From Qipengyuania citrea (GTDB lineage Bacteria > Pseudomonadota > Alphaproteobacteria > Sphingomonadales > Sphingomonadaceae), in assembly GCF_009828015.1 (NCBI RefSeq), contig NZ_WTYG01000002.1, positions 825,360-889,359 on the forward strand: a stretch of DNA of 64,000 bases, in the 5' to 3' direction. The position numbers and the translations under genes were made by a program. Below, piece by piece: positions 41,754 to 50,909 of this stretch (positions are counted from its first letter, which is position 1; every line of letters begins with the position of its first letter). A model generated the notes under the pieces. That model had not been told where the DNA came from and did not search any database. It worked only from the letters and a program-made list of their open reading frames with translations.

Positions 41754-43112
41754 TCAAAGCGCTTCTTGAACATACGTCAGGTAGACGCGGCGGAACCAAT
41801 CGCCCGCCATTCCCTCCATGGTCGCAATTGCAGGGATCATGGTCTTAAGCACCGAGCAACGCATTACCCTATTGCTCTCCGTTGGATTATCCCAAGCGGA
41901 GGAAGCAATAGCAAAGTCCTCTTCTGACCAACCATCGTCTTGTACCGCTTCCAGCAGAACACCTTGCCAAGCAGTTTCAGCAGCGCCGACCTGATCCGGT
42001 CCTAAAGTGATACGAGGTGGGGACTCTGCAGCCTCCGCTTCAATGCTCTTCCGAATGATCCTCATATATTCGTACAAATGCTCGTCGCCTAAGGCTTGTA
42101 CGTACCGAAATTCAGCTAGTTGTACCTTACCCTCATCGGAAAGGCTGACTTCGCATGTCCTCCCTTCCGACCGGATGATTGCCGAATAATACACGAAGAA
42201 CGTGTTCACGTCTTTCTGCGGAAGTCGTGCCAGTCCGTTCATCACCAATCTGTTGGACAGTCGGAGCAAGATTGCCCCGGCCGCATCAGGCTGACTACGG
42301 AAATCAATCCGCGCAGCGGCCATTTCTTTTTCGGCGCGAGCAATTAGCGCATCGCTAGCATAAAGCTTCCCGAGGTGATCCGCCATCGCGGTATGCAGCT
42401 TACCGGTCGCACCCATCGAGGTTGCAACTCTGGCAGCAAACCCTTCTTGTCGAAGCGAGGCACCCAGTGTCGCAATGGGGTAAGCGGGAGGGGCCGGAGG
42501 GGGGATCTTGGCCGTGCGTATAGGTGGCGGGGTCGGAGCGTTGGCCACATCGGGCTGGTCTTGTTCGAAGTCTACCCCGGCAAGTTCTCGAGTATGTTCA
42601 TTCAACCACCATATTTCTTCAGGGGGAGCCAGCGTTGCAAAGAGAACAGTATCCTCAGAATAATTAAGCTGAGTGAGATACCTACCCACCAGAGCGTTCG
42701 CCGCCCCACTTTCTACGAGACGCCCCTCACGATCTAAGTAGCTCGCATGGAAGCCCAATCCAGCATTCCGGCCGAGGGTTTTCCTAACACCCCCCATCCA
42801 GATGAGAGCACAAGCTGACGCACATATATCTTCCCCAAGGACCGCCGTTTCATAGCCACGAAGGCGAATAAGCCTCCCAATTTCCAGCGCAGGAATAAGT
42901 TGTCCGCCATCACTCTCTAAGCCGACAATCGCATGAGGAAACCGTATTGATAGCTCACGAAACCTTTCCTCGTCACCTTCCACGATATCGCCCATGATCA
43001 GGATAGCTTCCGTCCCGTCATCGAGTGTCTGGTTATAAAACTCAGCGGAGTAGGCAGGGATTGGATAGGCCAACCCCAACGCCAAAGCTGCTTTTGTGAT
43101 TAAGGATCGCAT
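41754..43112 (-). CDS. Exported ClpP/SppA-like protein (COG3904-type)
   Basis: A 452-residue protein with signal peptide (LITKAALALGLAYPIPAYSA). Residues ~45-135 show the layout of periplasmic ClpP/crotonase-fold proteins: VGLESDGGQLIPALEIGRLIR, ICASACALIWMGG (Ser of the SAC motif is the likely nucleophile) and GLGFHASY (candidate His). The rest, from ~190 on, includes a proline-rich linker (PPPIRTAKIPPPAPP) and a helical C-terminal half of unknown type. The frame begins with GTG at 43118; ATG at 43112 gives a better signal peptide. It lies just inside attL, where cargo genes often sit. Confidence 0.6.
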   Translation of the reverse strand: MRSLITKAALALGLAYPIPAYSAEFYNQTLDDGTEAILIMGDIVEGDEERFRELSIRFPHAIVGLESDGGQLIPALEIGRLIRLRGYETAVLGEDICASACALIWMGGVRKTLGRNAGLGFHASYLDREGRLVESGAANALVGRYLTQLNYSEDTVLFATLAPPEEIWWLNEHTRELAGVDFEQDQPDVANAPTPPPIRTAKIPPPAPPAYPIATLGASLRQEGFAARVATSMGATGKLHTAMADHLGKLYASDALIARAEKEMAAARIDFRSQPDAAGAILLRLSNRLVMNGLARLPQKDVNTFFVYYSAIIRSEGRTCEVSLSDEGKVQLAEFRYVQALGDEHLYEYMRIIRKSIEAEAAESPPRITLGPDQVGAAETAWQGVLLEAVQDDGWSEEDFAIASSAWDNPTESNRVMRCSVLKTMIPAIATMEGMAGDWFRRVYLTYVQEAL

Positions 43113-43552
43113 GGCCACTCCGGTATGTCCGCTAATAGAGTATAGCTAGCGATAAAATCTAAAGGGCTCATTTCGCTGCGCGCAAGTCTGCGAAAAGAAT
43201 TTCACGTATATGGCGAGGGAACCGCGAGTACATACAATCTAATTGCTTCAGTAGCGATCTTGGGTGAACCAACCCGTAGCTTCTCGACCACGCAACCCGC
43301 GTCAGGCGCGGTCATCGACAACGAAACTAAGTTACGCCGAGTTGGGCGGCTAAGAAGGAACAGATTGAGCCCGAGGGCCACTACGTAGAAGGTCGGGTTC
43401 TGGCTATCATTTGACGCCGTGCGCGCTCATATCTGAGGCGAGGCGGTGGGCCTCTCTTCGCGCAAGGCGGCGACCCCGCGTGAAGTTCTGTACCCCGGCC
43501 CATCGCCTTACCCTCGCCGGTTGCAGTGGAGGCAATCCTCTCAGGCCGGTAC
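43113..43552. other. Intergenic region in the element
   Basis: About 440 bp between the exported ClpP-like gene and the small coiled-coil gene cluster. One frame (43407-43616, minus) overlaps the next gene out of frame and lacks support. This is where terminase or portal genes might have been lost, but I see no recognisable fragment of them. Confidence 0.35.
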
Positions 43553-43729
43553 TTACACCCCTACGAGCTGTATAAATAACGGCTCCGCATCGCATGGACC
43601 ATAACGCTCCTGCCACGCTTGCAGCTCGGATTCGACATCTGATTGAGACGTGACCAGCAGAACCGGACGCAGGCCATCCGCTTCGCCAGCACCTTCGAGC
43701 CTTTCGACCCTCGTCCGCAGACTACGCAT
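43553..43729 (-). CDS. Small phage protein with RVERLE motif (paralogue 3)
   Basis: A 58-residue protein, last of three similar small genes. It begins MRSLRTRVERLEGAG, like the two preceding proteins, then VLLVTSQSDVESELQAWQERY. It overlaps the upstream gene by 8 nt; the ATG at 43729 rather than 43738 puts the shared motif at the N-terminus. The function is unknown. Confidence 0.5.
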   Translation of the reverse strand: MRSLRTRVERLEGAGEADGLRPVLLVTSQSDVESELQAWQERYGPCDAEPLFIQLVGV

Positions 43730-43913
43730 TGGCCCCACCGGGCTTACGGATAATCACGCGAAGGATCTTGTTGCCTTCGCCGATGGGGCCATGCTCCGCC
43801 TCATGAGCCGCCGTCGCCTCGTCCTCGCTTTGCCCTTCGTGCTGGATGATCCGAACCCACGGGGCGAAACCGCCGAACGTTCGCGTCTCCAAGGCCTCAA
43901 GTCGCCGCTTCAT
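43722..43913 (-). CDS. Small phage protein with RRLEALE motif (paralogue 2)
   Basis: A 63-residue protein beginning MKRRLEALETRTFGG and continuing WVRIIQHEGQSEDEATAAHE to a basic end (RVIIRKPGGANA). Its ATG overlaps the upstream stop (ATGA), which decides the start over the in-frame ATG at 43925. It is related to its neighbours through the N-terminal coil. The function is unknown. Confidence 0.55.
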   Translation of the reverse strand: MKRRLEALETRTFGGFAPWVRIIQHEGQSEDEATAAHEAEHGPIGEGNKILRVIIRKPGGANA

Positions 43914-44107
43914 TGCCCCAACCATTCCCGTACCTCCTTTGAAAACTTGCTCAGATCGCCGTCAAACTCTGGCTGACTTTCGTTTTCGACATGCTTCTGT
44001 TCATCGGCTGACAGCGGGATGCCGAGCCACTGTTTACCCCAAGGGGACAACGTGCCTTCCCGCGTCCTCCCCTCCAGCGTAGCCAGCCGTCGCTTGAGCG
44101 CACTCAT
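43910..44107 (-). CDS. Small phage protein with RRLATLE motif (paralogue 1)
   Basis: A 65-residue protein beginning MSALKRRLATLEGRT, then SPWGKQWLGIPLSADEQKHV and an acidic C-terminus. The ATG at 44107 overlaps the stop of the DUF5681-type gene (ATGA); the longer frame to 44236 lies inside that gene. It is one of three tandem related genes. Confidence 0.55.
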   Translation of the reverse strand: MSALKRRLATLEGRTREGTLSPWGKQWLGIPLSADEQKHVENESQPEFDGDLSKFSKEVREWLGQ

Positions 44108-44538
44108 TGCTTTTGCTCCAATGCTGTGAGGCGACTTTCCAGATCGCAGGTTTCCACCAGTTGCTTGTGCGAGGTCAGCAGGGCCATGACACGCCCGGCC
44201 TCGTCCGGTGTCACTTCGCCAGCCGCCACCGCACACAGCAGCGCGGAGGAGGCTTTAACTGCATCCTCAGCACTGGCGATTTCAGGCAGCGAGAAGCTGA
44301 CCGGACTGTCCCGGCGGGCAGGTGCGATACGATCCAAGCAAAGGCGTAGCGCCGTAACGTCACCCTCCAGTGCCTTATCGATCGCCTTTCGGGTCAGAGC
44401 TTCGTGCTCCCCCTCCAGTAATGCTTCGACTGCCAGGGTTGTCTTATTCCGCGCACCCAAAGTGCGACCACCGAGGCCATTGCCGGGAGCGAACCTCCCG
44501 TCCGGTTTCCGACCGTTATTTTTCGGAGCCTCAGACAT
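44104..44538 (-). CDS. DUF5681-type phage protein
   Basis: A 144-residue protein. Its N-terminus NGRKPDGRFAPGNGLGGRTLGARNKTT is the glycine/basic signature of DUF5681, a family common in phages and often next to small-terminase-type genes. A helical middle (LLEGEHEALTRKAIDKALEG) and the C-terminal coil LESRLTALEQKQ follow. It overlaps both neighbours (8 nt upstream, 4 nt downstream). A packaging-related DNA-binding role is possible; no large terminase follows. Confidence 0.7.
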   Translation of the reverse strand: MSEAPKNNGRKPDGRFAPGNGLGGRTLGARNKTTLAVEALLEGEHEALTRKAIDKALEGDVTALRLCLDRIAPARRDSPVSFSLPEIASAEDAVKASSALLCAVAAGEVTPDEAGRVMALLTSHKQLVETCDLESRLTALEQKQ

Positions 44539-44974
44539 TAGGACCACCCCCAGGGCTCATGGCTTCGAGTGCTGTCACACGCTGTACGAGCGCTTGCAGA
44601 TCCGCCTCCAATGCCGTGCTTTCCAGCGCTTGTTCCAAACCCTCCACTCTCGACAGCGGTAGGCACCCTGCCAGATTGGCGAGGACGAACCTGTCACCGA
44701 AGCCCGGTGTCGAACTTACCATTGAACCCCGGCAATTGCAGACCTGCAAAACCTGCCCGGAGGCGGGTGGCCAGTAGAAGGCAAAGTGTCCTTTCGCATC
44801 GGTCGAGGCGTAATCCACGATCCTGCCCTCCCCATCGCTCAAAGGCGTGCCGGAAGGATCAGCGAACAACGGGACAATGTTTCCCTCGCTGGTGACAACC
44901 CGCGCACGATAATCGGCGAGTCCACACCCACGACCGTTGGTCACAATATCGGAATGCTGGATCAGCCTCATCAT
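44531..44974 (-). CDS. Phage structural-type protein with C-terminal coil
   Basis: A 147-residue protein. Residues ~25-100 have a carboxypeptidase-regulatory or Ig-like beta look (YRARVVTSEGNIVPLFADPSGTPLSDG, ASTDAKGHFAFYWPP), common in virion decoration or tail proteins. The C-terminus is a coil, EQALESTALEADLQALVQRVTALEAM. It is coupled to the polyvalent gene by ATGA. Confidence 0.5.
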   Translation of the reverse strand: MMRLIQHSDIVTNGRGCGLADYRARVVTSEGNIVPLFADPSGTPLSDGEGRIVDYASTDAKGHFAFYWPPASGQVLQVCNCRGSMVSSTPGFGDRFVLANLAGCLPLSRVEGLEQALESTALEADLQALVQRVTALEAMSPGGGPNV

Positions 44975-47900
44975 TGCACCGTGAAACCCGGAGGCGGGGG
45001 CGGTATGCCTTCGCGCGGGTTGCTCAATCCAGCCGTGCGAGCGCCACCTAAAACTGGCGCGCCGTAATAGCCGGGAAACACGACGTGCAGATGATCGCCT
45101 TCATTAAGCGCCCGAGCATTCGGAAAACGCTTCGCTACCTCGCCTTGCAGCCACGACATAGACCGTCCGGGAGGGGGCGTCAGATCGAGTGCTGAGCCGT
45201 CCAGATGCGCGCTGTTTGCAGCGGGGCGATACCCACGGCGGCGCATGTCCGCTTGATGCTCAGGCGTCCTATATCCCGAGGTCACGCGGACGCCGGGAAT
45301 AGCCTCCTGCACATCGCGGAAGTAATTCACGCCCGCGCTCTCCCCTTCAACCTTGAAGCCCGGAGGCGGAGGAGGCGTGTCGCTGCCGCGGCTGGAGTAT
45401 TGGGGAGCTGGTGGCGCAGGGACATCACCGCCGCGAGAAGGCAAAGGATAATCAGGGTCGTCGAGCAGCCCGCGAGCAGTCTTGCGTGCAGCGGCGATGG
45501 CCTTCTTGGCAGCCTTGCGCTTAGCATCTTCGCCCATACGGCTGTACTCCGCCGAACCAATGAGGCGGAGAAGTCTGTTATAGGTCAAACGCCCCGCAAT
45601 CTCGTGATAGCGGTCATACTGTTCCGGCGTGTAGTCGAGGCGTTCGCCATCCTCACTGTATTGCTTGCCCGGAGCCGAGACGCCCTTACCGATACGCAGC
45701 ATCTCAGTAACGACAGGATCGTTCTTTGCCTGCGATTGCCAGAAGGGTGAGATGAAGTCCGGTCCGAGGCTATCGAGATCCACCACTTCCCCGAACACAT
45801 CGCGGCGCGGGTATAGTTCATCCGTCATGCCGGGAATGCGGGCCTGTATCGCCTCGCCGATGCTTTCCCGTTTGCGGGAGACCGGATCGATCGCACGGGC
45901 CACACCGGCCACGCCAGCCGGGACCGCGAAGGCGCTAACGGTCCGCTGTATCCAGTTGTCGGCATAGCGGCCCGGATCGCTCAGCCCCTCCACAAAGGAC
46001 GAGACGCCAGAAAGCCAAGTTTTGCTGGCAAGGTTGCCCATGATCGATGCAACCAACATTGTCGCCTTATCGTCCTGTTGCCGCTCGCTCAGACCGCTAG
46101 GAAGGGTCGCCATGTCGGCAGCAACGCCCAGCGTGGTCGAAAGCGGATCAAGGCGTGAATAGCTAATCCACCTATCGCCAACCTTGACGCTGTAGGGTTG
46201 CCACCCGTCCGCATACATGAGCTTCGCTTTGTTGGCATCGGGAGGCACTGCCCCCGTTATCTTGCCCTCTAGCGCAGCCTCATACATGACTGCAGCAAGG
46301 CCGGTGCCGAGCATCATGCGGGCAACAGCCATATCGCGAGCCTCGCCACCTGCGTTAAACTCCGCACGCCAGTCCTTGAGCAAGGGCGCGGCTGGCGACC
46401 GTTCGGTTGCAAACTTTAGCAGGTTGATAGGTGTCCGCACGAACGGGACCACCACCTTGGCCAGAAGATTGCTATTCGTAATCCCGGAAATGTGCCTCCC
46501 GGTTTCGCCAAGCTTGCGCTGGAACGTGAGGTAGCGGCCATAGTCCATAGACCGCTCGAACATCTCGTCAGTCGGGTTGGCGACCAGCTCTGCAATGCGC
46601 TGCTTCGCCTCGTCCCCCTCCAGCCCTTCCTTGGCGGCGAGACGCACCGCTTGGCCATTCAGCTCCATACGTCGGGCAATGCCCTTGAATAGCTGATCCT
46701 CCGCAGTCAGGAGGCGCGTAGGCACGCGGATAACCTCGCCCTTGAGGCCCGAGATTGCCTTATATTCGTCTCCCTCCACTTTGGACACGAAATCGTCAGC
46801 ATCGCCACTTCGGAGGGCTTTGGCGAACAGGCTCACGCCCTCTTTCGTCCCTTGCAGCAGGCCAATCGACCTAGCGCCCACCTCGCTTGCCAGAATGCGA
46901 TCCTCGACCTTGCCACGCGTCGCCGTGTTACGCAGAGCGCCGATTGCTGCGCCCGTGGCATATTCGGGAATCTGCAACATGGCCGTCAGGCTGTTCGAGA
47001 CCATATTCACAACGTGCGTCGGAGGGTTCGACAGCAGGAAGTTGATGTAAAGCTCCCCGATCTTTTCCCTCCACTTGGGCTTAGCAGCCTTGGCCGCGAA
47101 AGCGTTGAACTTACCCGGCCCCATTTCCACCGCATCGAGCAGCACGTTGGCGGCATCCTGTAGGCCAGCCCTACCGCCGCCAGCGCGGACCATTGCGCCG
47201 AGAACGTCAGTGCGAACCGCGCGAGCATCCGCAGCTTGCCGGAACTGTTGCAGGGCGCGGCCAGCTTCCGCCGTCATACCCGACACCTGCTCCTGAATAG
47301 CAACGTGACGCATCCACGCCTGCCGGAACTGGTAAAGCGCCTCTTCGCCGGGATCGTCCATGCGTTGAATGCGCTTAGCCGCGTTGACCAACTCATTGCC
47401 CGACTTCGCCAAAATCTGGCGCGCAGCTAAAGCCTCTTCCGCGTTGAACGCCTGCCCCTTGCGACGAGACAAAAGCTGTTCGGGCGTCATGTTCAATTCA
47501 CCCGCCAGCCGCTCAGTTTCGGCTTGCGTGATCCTGCCCCGCTTGGCCGCATCGAAGCCGCCTAGCGCGTTGTCCGTTGCCTTCAGGGCGCGGCGAATGT
47601 CTTGGGGGCTATCGAGCTTCGTAACGTCAACGTTACCCACCCGGTCAATCGCCTGGCTAGGCCATTCCTCATAGGCCTCCACGGGAGGAAAGGGCGCCGC
47701 GCCATCGCCCACGCCCGAGCGATCCGCATAGACAGGCCCGCCAACATCGTGGCGCTGTTGCTCTAGGTCGAAGCGTTCGCCCTGGAGGCCGTAGAAGCCT
47801 TCCACCTCTGCCATATCGTCGGCACGGAACCGACGCCCAGTGTTGCCCTCGTATGTGTCACGCAGGGCATCGAGGAAGGTGTTAACGTCCGGGCGGTCCA

Positions 47901-49851
47901 TATGCTCAGGGAAGTAGCCCGCTTCCCATGCCCGCAAGGCCGCATCATCTAGCGACATGCCCTCATCATTGAGCATCGGGCCGAAGCGGGTTTCTTGCCC
48001 TACAAAATCCATACCGCGACGGGCCGCGTTGGACGTAATGCCCATGAACGCCAGTTCCCCGCCTTGGTCGCGAAGGCCGCCATTAAGACGGATCCATTCG
48101 ACCATATCGACAGGGCCAACCTTGGGAACGTCAGCGCCGTTGTAGCTGCGCACAGTCTGCCTAGAAAGCGCGTCCCGCTCATTGGGTAGGCGAGCCTCCA
48201 CGAAGCGGCCCGCGTCAATCCCTGCCGCTTCTTGTGGCCCGTCAACGAAGTTTCGCGGCATAGGCAGCACGTCGCGCGGCTGGATGGTCGAGGCCGAAGC
48301 GAGCAATTCAGCCCGCGTTGTAGGATCGAGCGGGCGGCGAGCGTTGGCAAAGGCGTTACCCGGAGGACCAAGCGACAGGCTATCCCCCGCGCCATCAGCC
48401 ATCGGTTGCGCGGCCGGCGTATCGAGAGCGAAGCCGGGCGGGGGCGCGGGAATATCCGCGCGAGCTGCACCGAGGCCAGCGTCTAAGGCAGTCTCTTCCC
48501 CGTATGCGTCGGCAGCCCCGCCGGTAGCGCGGGCGGTCCTTTCACCGTTGCGGCCAGCAACAGCGCGGTAAGCCTTGGCAGCAAAGGGCGCACCATACTC
48601 GACAGCCTTGCCCAGAGCCGGGGCGGCCAGAGCGCCAATAGGAGCGCCAATCGCCGCCCCCTTCAACCGTTGGGCCGTGTTGCCGTCGGCCCCCAGGAAA
48701 CCCTCGCCAGCACCGTACACACCGCCAACCTTCGCGAGTTGGGGGATTGAGCGGGCACCTTGCCCGTAGGGAATAGCGAAACCAGACGCGAGCGCGCCGG
48801 TCACTTCGCCCGTGGTCGAGGCAACCGGATGGAAAGTCTGATCGTAAGAGAGAATGCCCGCATTCTGGCGCTGATTGTTCGCCCAGATGTCCGCAAATCG
48901 ACGGTCGCTGTTCCAAACATTCTCCCGCCCGTCTGTGCCGCCTAGAGCGTCAACAAGCGCGCCCGCTTCATCGAGGCCACCCGCGAGGAAGCCGGAGCCA
49001 GCCTTGCGCATGAACGCACCCGTTGCCCCGTCCCCGAGGTCAATCATCATCGGGGGCGGCGATTCCTGCGAGATCGCGTAATCGACATTCTCGCCAGCAT
49101 CCCGACGAGATACCCAATCACGCAGATCATCCGGGCGGGAAGTCTCATAGCCGTTAGCCGTGAGGAACGCGTTGATCTCTTCCGCCGAACCTGAGCGTAG
49201 AAGATCCGCATAGCCATCGCGCACGGCAGGGGCGAGCGGCTGGAGAGGAGTTGGCGTATCCCAGAATTGCGCGACCTCTTTCGTCGCGGGCGAGCTAACC
49301 GGGGCCTCCCGATAGTCCGCGGGCGATTGAGTATAGACCCCATGCACTCCGAGGCGGTTTGTCCGAGCGCGACTCTCCGCCTGCACGTAGTCAGAGCGCC
49401 TTTTGAGATCTTCAAGCAGGTAGTCGGGAGCAGCGAAGCCGTGCCCGTAGCGGAGGCTCATCAAGCCCGCATCGGTCTGGCCTACTTCGACCGGAGCAAC
49501 CCGACGCCCCCACGAAGCCCCGAACGAAGGGCCCACCGTTGCCGTGCCGCCGTTTAACGTGTCTTGCAGGAACGCGCGCGATTGCTCGCCAATCGGGACC
49601 GCGTTGCCCTCCCTATCCCAACCCTGTTGACCAAGTTCCGGCGCATCCACACCCACAACACGCACCCGAGCGTCACCGCTGCGCACCGTATCGCCATCGG
49701 TCGCTTGCGGCGCGTCTAGAACGAACCCTTCAGGTGGAGGCGGAGCCTTGTCCGAGGTGGACCTGCCACCCCCACGAAACAGCTCTTTACGAGGCCTAGG
49801 GCTCTTCGCATCGTCTAATGAAAAACCGGAGGGAGGCGGAGGGAGCGTCAA
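44971..49851 (-). CDS. Large polyvalent phage protein: SNase-like - LPD38-like - M15 peptidase
   Basis: A 1626-residue multidomain protein. Residues ~48-190 resemble a thermonuclease (DGDTVRSGDARVRVVGVDAPEL). The long middle is helical and includes a segment like the large-polyvalent-protein domain LPD38 (KWREKIGELYINFLLSNPPTHVVNM) and a hydrophobic stretch. Residues ~1505-1610 are an M15 D-Ala-D-Ala carboxypeptidase-like domain (TSGYRTPEHQADMRRRGYRP, SAHLDGSALDL, GDHLHV) that could cut peptidoglycan. The motif PPPxGF recurs at about 4-10, 37-43, 465-470, 1490-1497 and 1616-1624, at domain borders. Phage polyvalent proteins are often packaged and injected with DNA. It overlaps both neighbours by ATGA. 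Confidence 0.75.
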   Translation of the reverse strand: MTLPPPPSGFSLDDAKSPRPRKELFRGGGRSTSDKAPPPPEGFVLDAPQATDGDTVRSGDARVRVVGVDAPELGQQGWDREGNAVPIGEQSRAFLQDTLNGGTATVGPSFGASWGRRVAPVEVGQTDAGLMSLRYGHGFAAPDYLLEDLKRRSDYVQAESRARTNRLGVHGVYTQSPADYREAPVSSPATKEVAQFWDTPTPLQPLAPAVRDGYADLLRSGSAEEINAFLTANGYETSRPDDLRDWVSRRDAGENVDYAISQESPPPMMIDLGDGATGAFMRKAGSGFLAGGLDEAGALVDALGGTDGRENVWNSDRRFADIWANNQRQNAGILSYDQTFHPVASTTGEVTGALASGFAIPYGQGARSIPQLAKVGGVYGAGEGFLGADGNTAQRLKGAAIGAPIGALAAPALGKAVEYGAPFAAKAYRAVAGRNGERTARATGGAADAYGEETALDAGLGAARADIPAPPPGFALDTPAAQPMADGAGDSLSLGPPGNAFANARRPLDPTTRAELLASASTIQPRDVLPMPRNFVDGPQEAAGIDAGRFVEARLPNERDALSRQTVRSYNGADVPKVGPVDMVEWIRLNGGLRDQGGELAFMGITSNAARRGMDFVGQETRFGPMLNDEGMSLDDAALRAWEAGYFPEHMDRPDVNTFLDALRDTYEGNTGRRFRADDMAEVEGFYGLQGERFDLEQQRHDVGGPVYADRSGVGDGAAPFPPVEAYEEWPSQAIDRVGNVDVTKLDSPQDIRRALKATDNALGGFDAAKRGRITQAETERLAGELNMTPEQLLSRRKGQAFNAEEALAARQILAKSGNELVNAAKRIQRMDDPGEEALYQFRQAWMRHVAIQEQVSGMTAEAGRALQQFRQAADARAVRTDVLGAMVRAGGGRAGLQDAANVLLDAVEMGPGKFNAFAAKAAKPKWREKIGELYINFLLSNPPTHVVNMVSNSLTAMLQIPEYATGAAIGALRNTATRGKVEDRILASEVGARSIGLLQGTKEGVSLFAKALRSGDADDFVSKVEGDEYKAISGLKGEVIRVPTRLLTAEDQLFKGIARRMELNGQAVRLAAKEGLEGDEAKQRIAELVANPTDEMFERSMDYGRYLTFQRKLGETGRHISGITNSNLLAKVVVPFVRTPINLLKFATERSPAAPLLKDWRAEFNAGGEARDMAVARMMLGTGLAAVMYEAALEGKITGAVPPDANKAKLMYADGWQPYSVKVGDRWISYSRLDPLSTTLGVAADMATLPSGLSERQQDDKATMLVASIMGNLASKTWLSGVSSFVEGLSDPGRYADNWIQRTVSAFAVPAGVAGVARAIDPVSRKRESIGEAIQARIPGMTDELYPRRDVFGEVVDLDSLGPDFISPFWQSQAKNDPVVTEMLRIGKGVSAPGKQYSEDGERLDYTPEQYDRYHEIAGRLTYNRLLRLIGSAEYSRMGEDAKRKAAKKAIAAARKTARGLLDDPDYPLPSRGGDVPAPPAPQYSSRGSDTPPPPPGFKVEGESAGVNYFRDVQEAIPGVRVTSGYRTPEHQADMRRRGYRPAANSAHLDGSALDLTPPPGRSMSWLQGEVAKRFPNARALNEGDHLHVVFPGYYGAPVLGGARTAGLSNPREGIPPPPPGFTVQ

Positions 49852-50909
49852 TTGACCTTAACCCATGCCTTGCCATTCCACTCCACCTTGTTGCCCTTGC
49901 CATCGGTCGCAGTGGGCCGTGCTGCGCTACGAGAGCTACGCGACGGAGGCGGATTGGCGTTGCGATAATCGACCATCCCACGGCGGTTACCTTGGCGAAG
50001 GATTTCCATTGCCCGACGATTGCCATGACGCTGGCTCTCCAACTTGCTATCGTTCGCCGTGCGGTAGTCGTCCAATTCCACATCGCGGCCATGCGCGGAC
50101 GGTCCCGAACTGCGCAGAACGTAATCTTCGACAGCCTGGAAATATTCGGGGGTACCCTCTTCCAAGCCAAGCTCTGCAGCGTACAGCTCGAAGTCTTCCG
50201 GACCATCATAGAGAACGCGCGTCTGTCCGGTCGCAGGATCATAACCAACGCGATCTCGGCCAATCGTGAAAGGGTTAGCCGCACGCAAGTCGGCTTCGCT
50301 CTGGCGCGCGTGGTCCTGATACTGCCACTTCGCCAATTGCTCGGCTGCATACCGTCGGCGTTCTGCGAAATCGGATTGCTGTTGAGCTATACCCTGCACA
50401 GCCATCGGCGTGCGCCCCTGATACGCGGCAATACCATCCGCCACGACGGCTAGAACTTTCTGCCAATCTTTCACTTGGGGCGCTTTGCCCACAAGAGCCT
50501 TGCGCGCCGCGTCATAATCAAACGGCTGGCGCATCGAGGCACCTAGTGGACCGCTCTGTTGAGCGCCCAGCGGAGGAGCCGAGCGCTTGGAGATACCCGC
50601 GCCTGCAGTTTCACCATCGGGGCCAACCGACCAGCCGCTTTGCTCCACGGGAGTAGCCTGCGAACCGTCTAGGTTGAACGTGCCGCCACCGAATCCTGAT
50701 ACGGGACCGGGCATCATCCCAGCCTCACGCATGGCAGTGCCCTTGGGGCTTTCCATCATCGGCATACCCTTATGGGCCAAGGTGCCATCGTCTTCATGCG
50801 CCAGCGCAGCAGCGCCCTTCACGGGCGAGCCGAATAGCTTCTTGCGGCGATGAGGTAGGCGCGCAGCCTCCGACATCGATGTGTAGTTCTGATTTGTTGC
50901 CCCGAGCAT
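49848..50909 (-). CDS. Phage internal virion-type protein
   Basis: A 353-residue protein upstream of the polyvalent gene (ATGA overlap). The N-terminal ~130 residues are low-complexity with Gly, Met and Pro (GMPMMESPKGTAMREAGMMP); the middle is helical (DWQKVLAVVADGIAAYQGRT, QQSDFAERRRYAAEQLAKWQY) and residues ~205-250 include TIGRDRVGYDPATGQTRVLYDG. Position and composition resemble the internal or ejection proteins of podovirus-like phages. I cannot name a family. Confidence 0.55.
   Translation of the reverse strand: MLGATNQNYTSMSEAARLPHRRKKLFGSPVKGAAALAHEDDGTLAHKGMPMMESPKGTAMREAGMMPGPVSGFGGGTFNLDGSQATPVEQSGWSVGPDGETAGAGISKRSAPPLGAQQSGPLGASMRQPFDYDAARKALVGKAPQVKDWQKVLAVVADGIAAYQGRTPMAVQGIAQQQSDFAERRRYAAEQLAKWQYQDHARQSEADLRAANPFTIGRDRVGYDPATGQTRVLYDGPEDFELYAAELGLEEGTPEYFQAVEDYVLRSSGPSAHGRDVELDDYRTANDSKLESQRHGNRRAMEILRQGNRRGMVDYRNANPPPSRSSRSAARPTATDGKGNKVEWNGKAWVKVN

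Noticed and set aside
43407..43616. 69-codon leftward frame at the end of the small-gene cluster
   Set aside because: Overlaps the better supported 58-residue gene out of frame and has no ribosome site.
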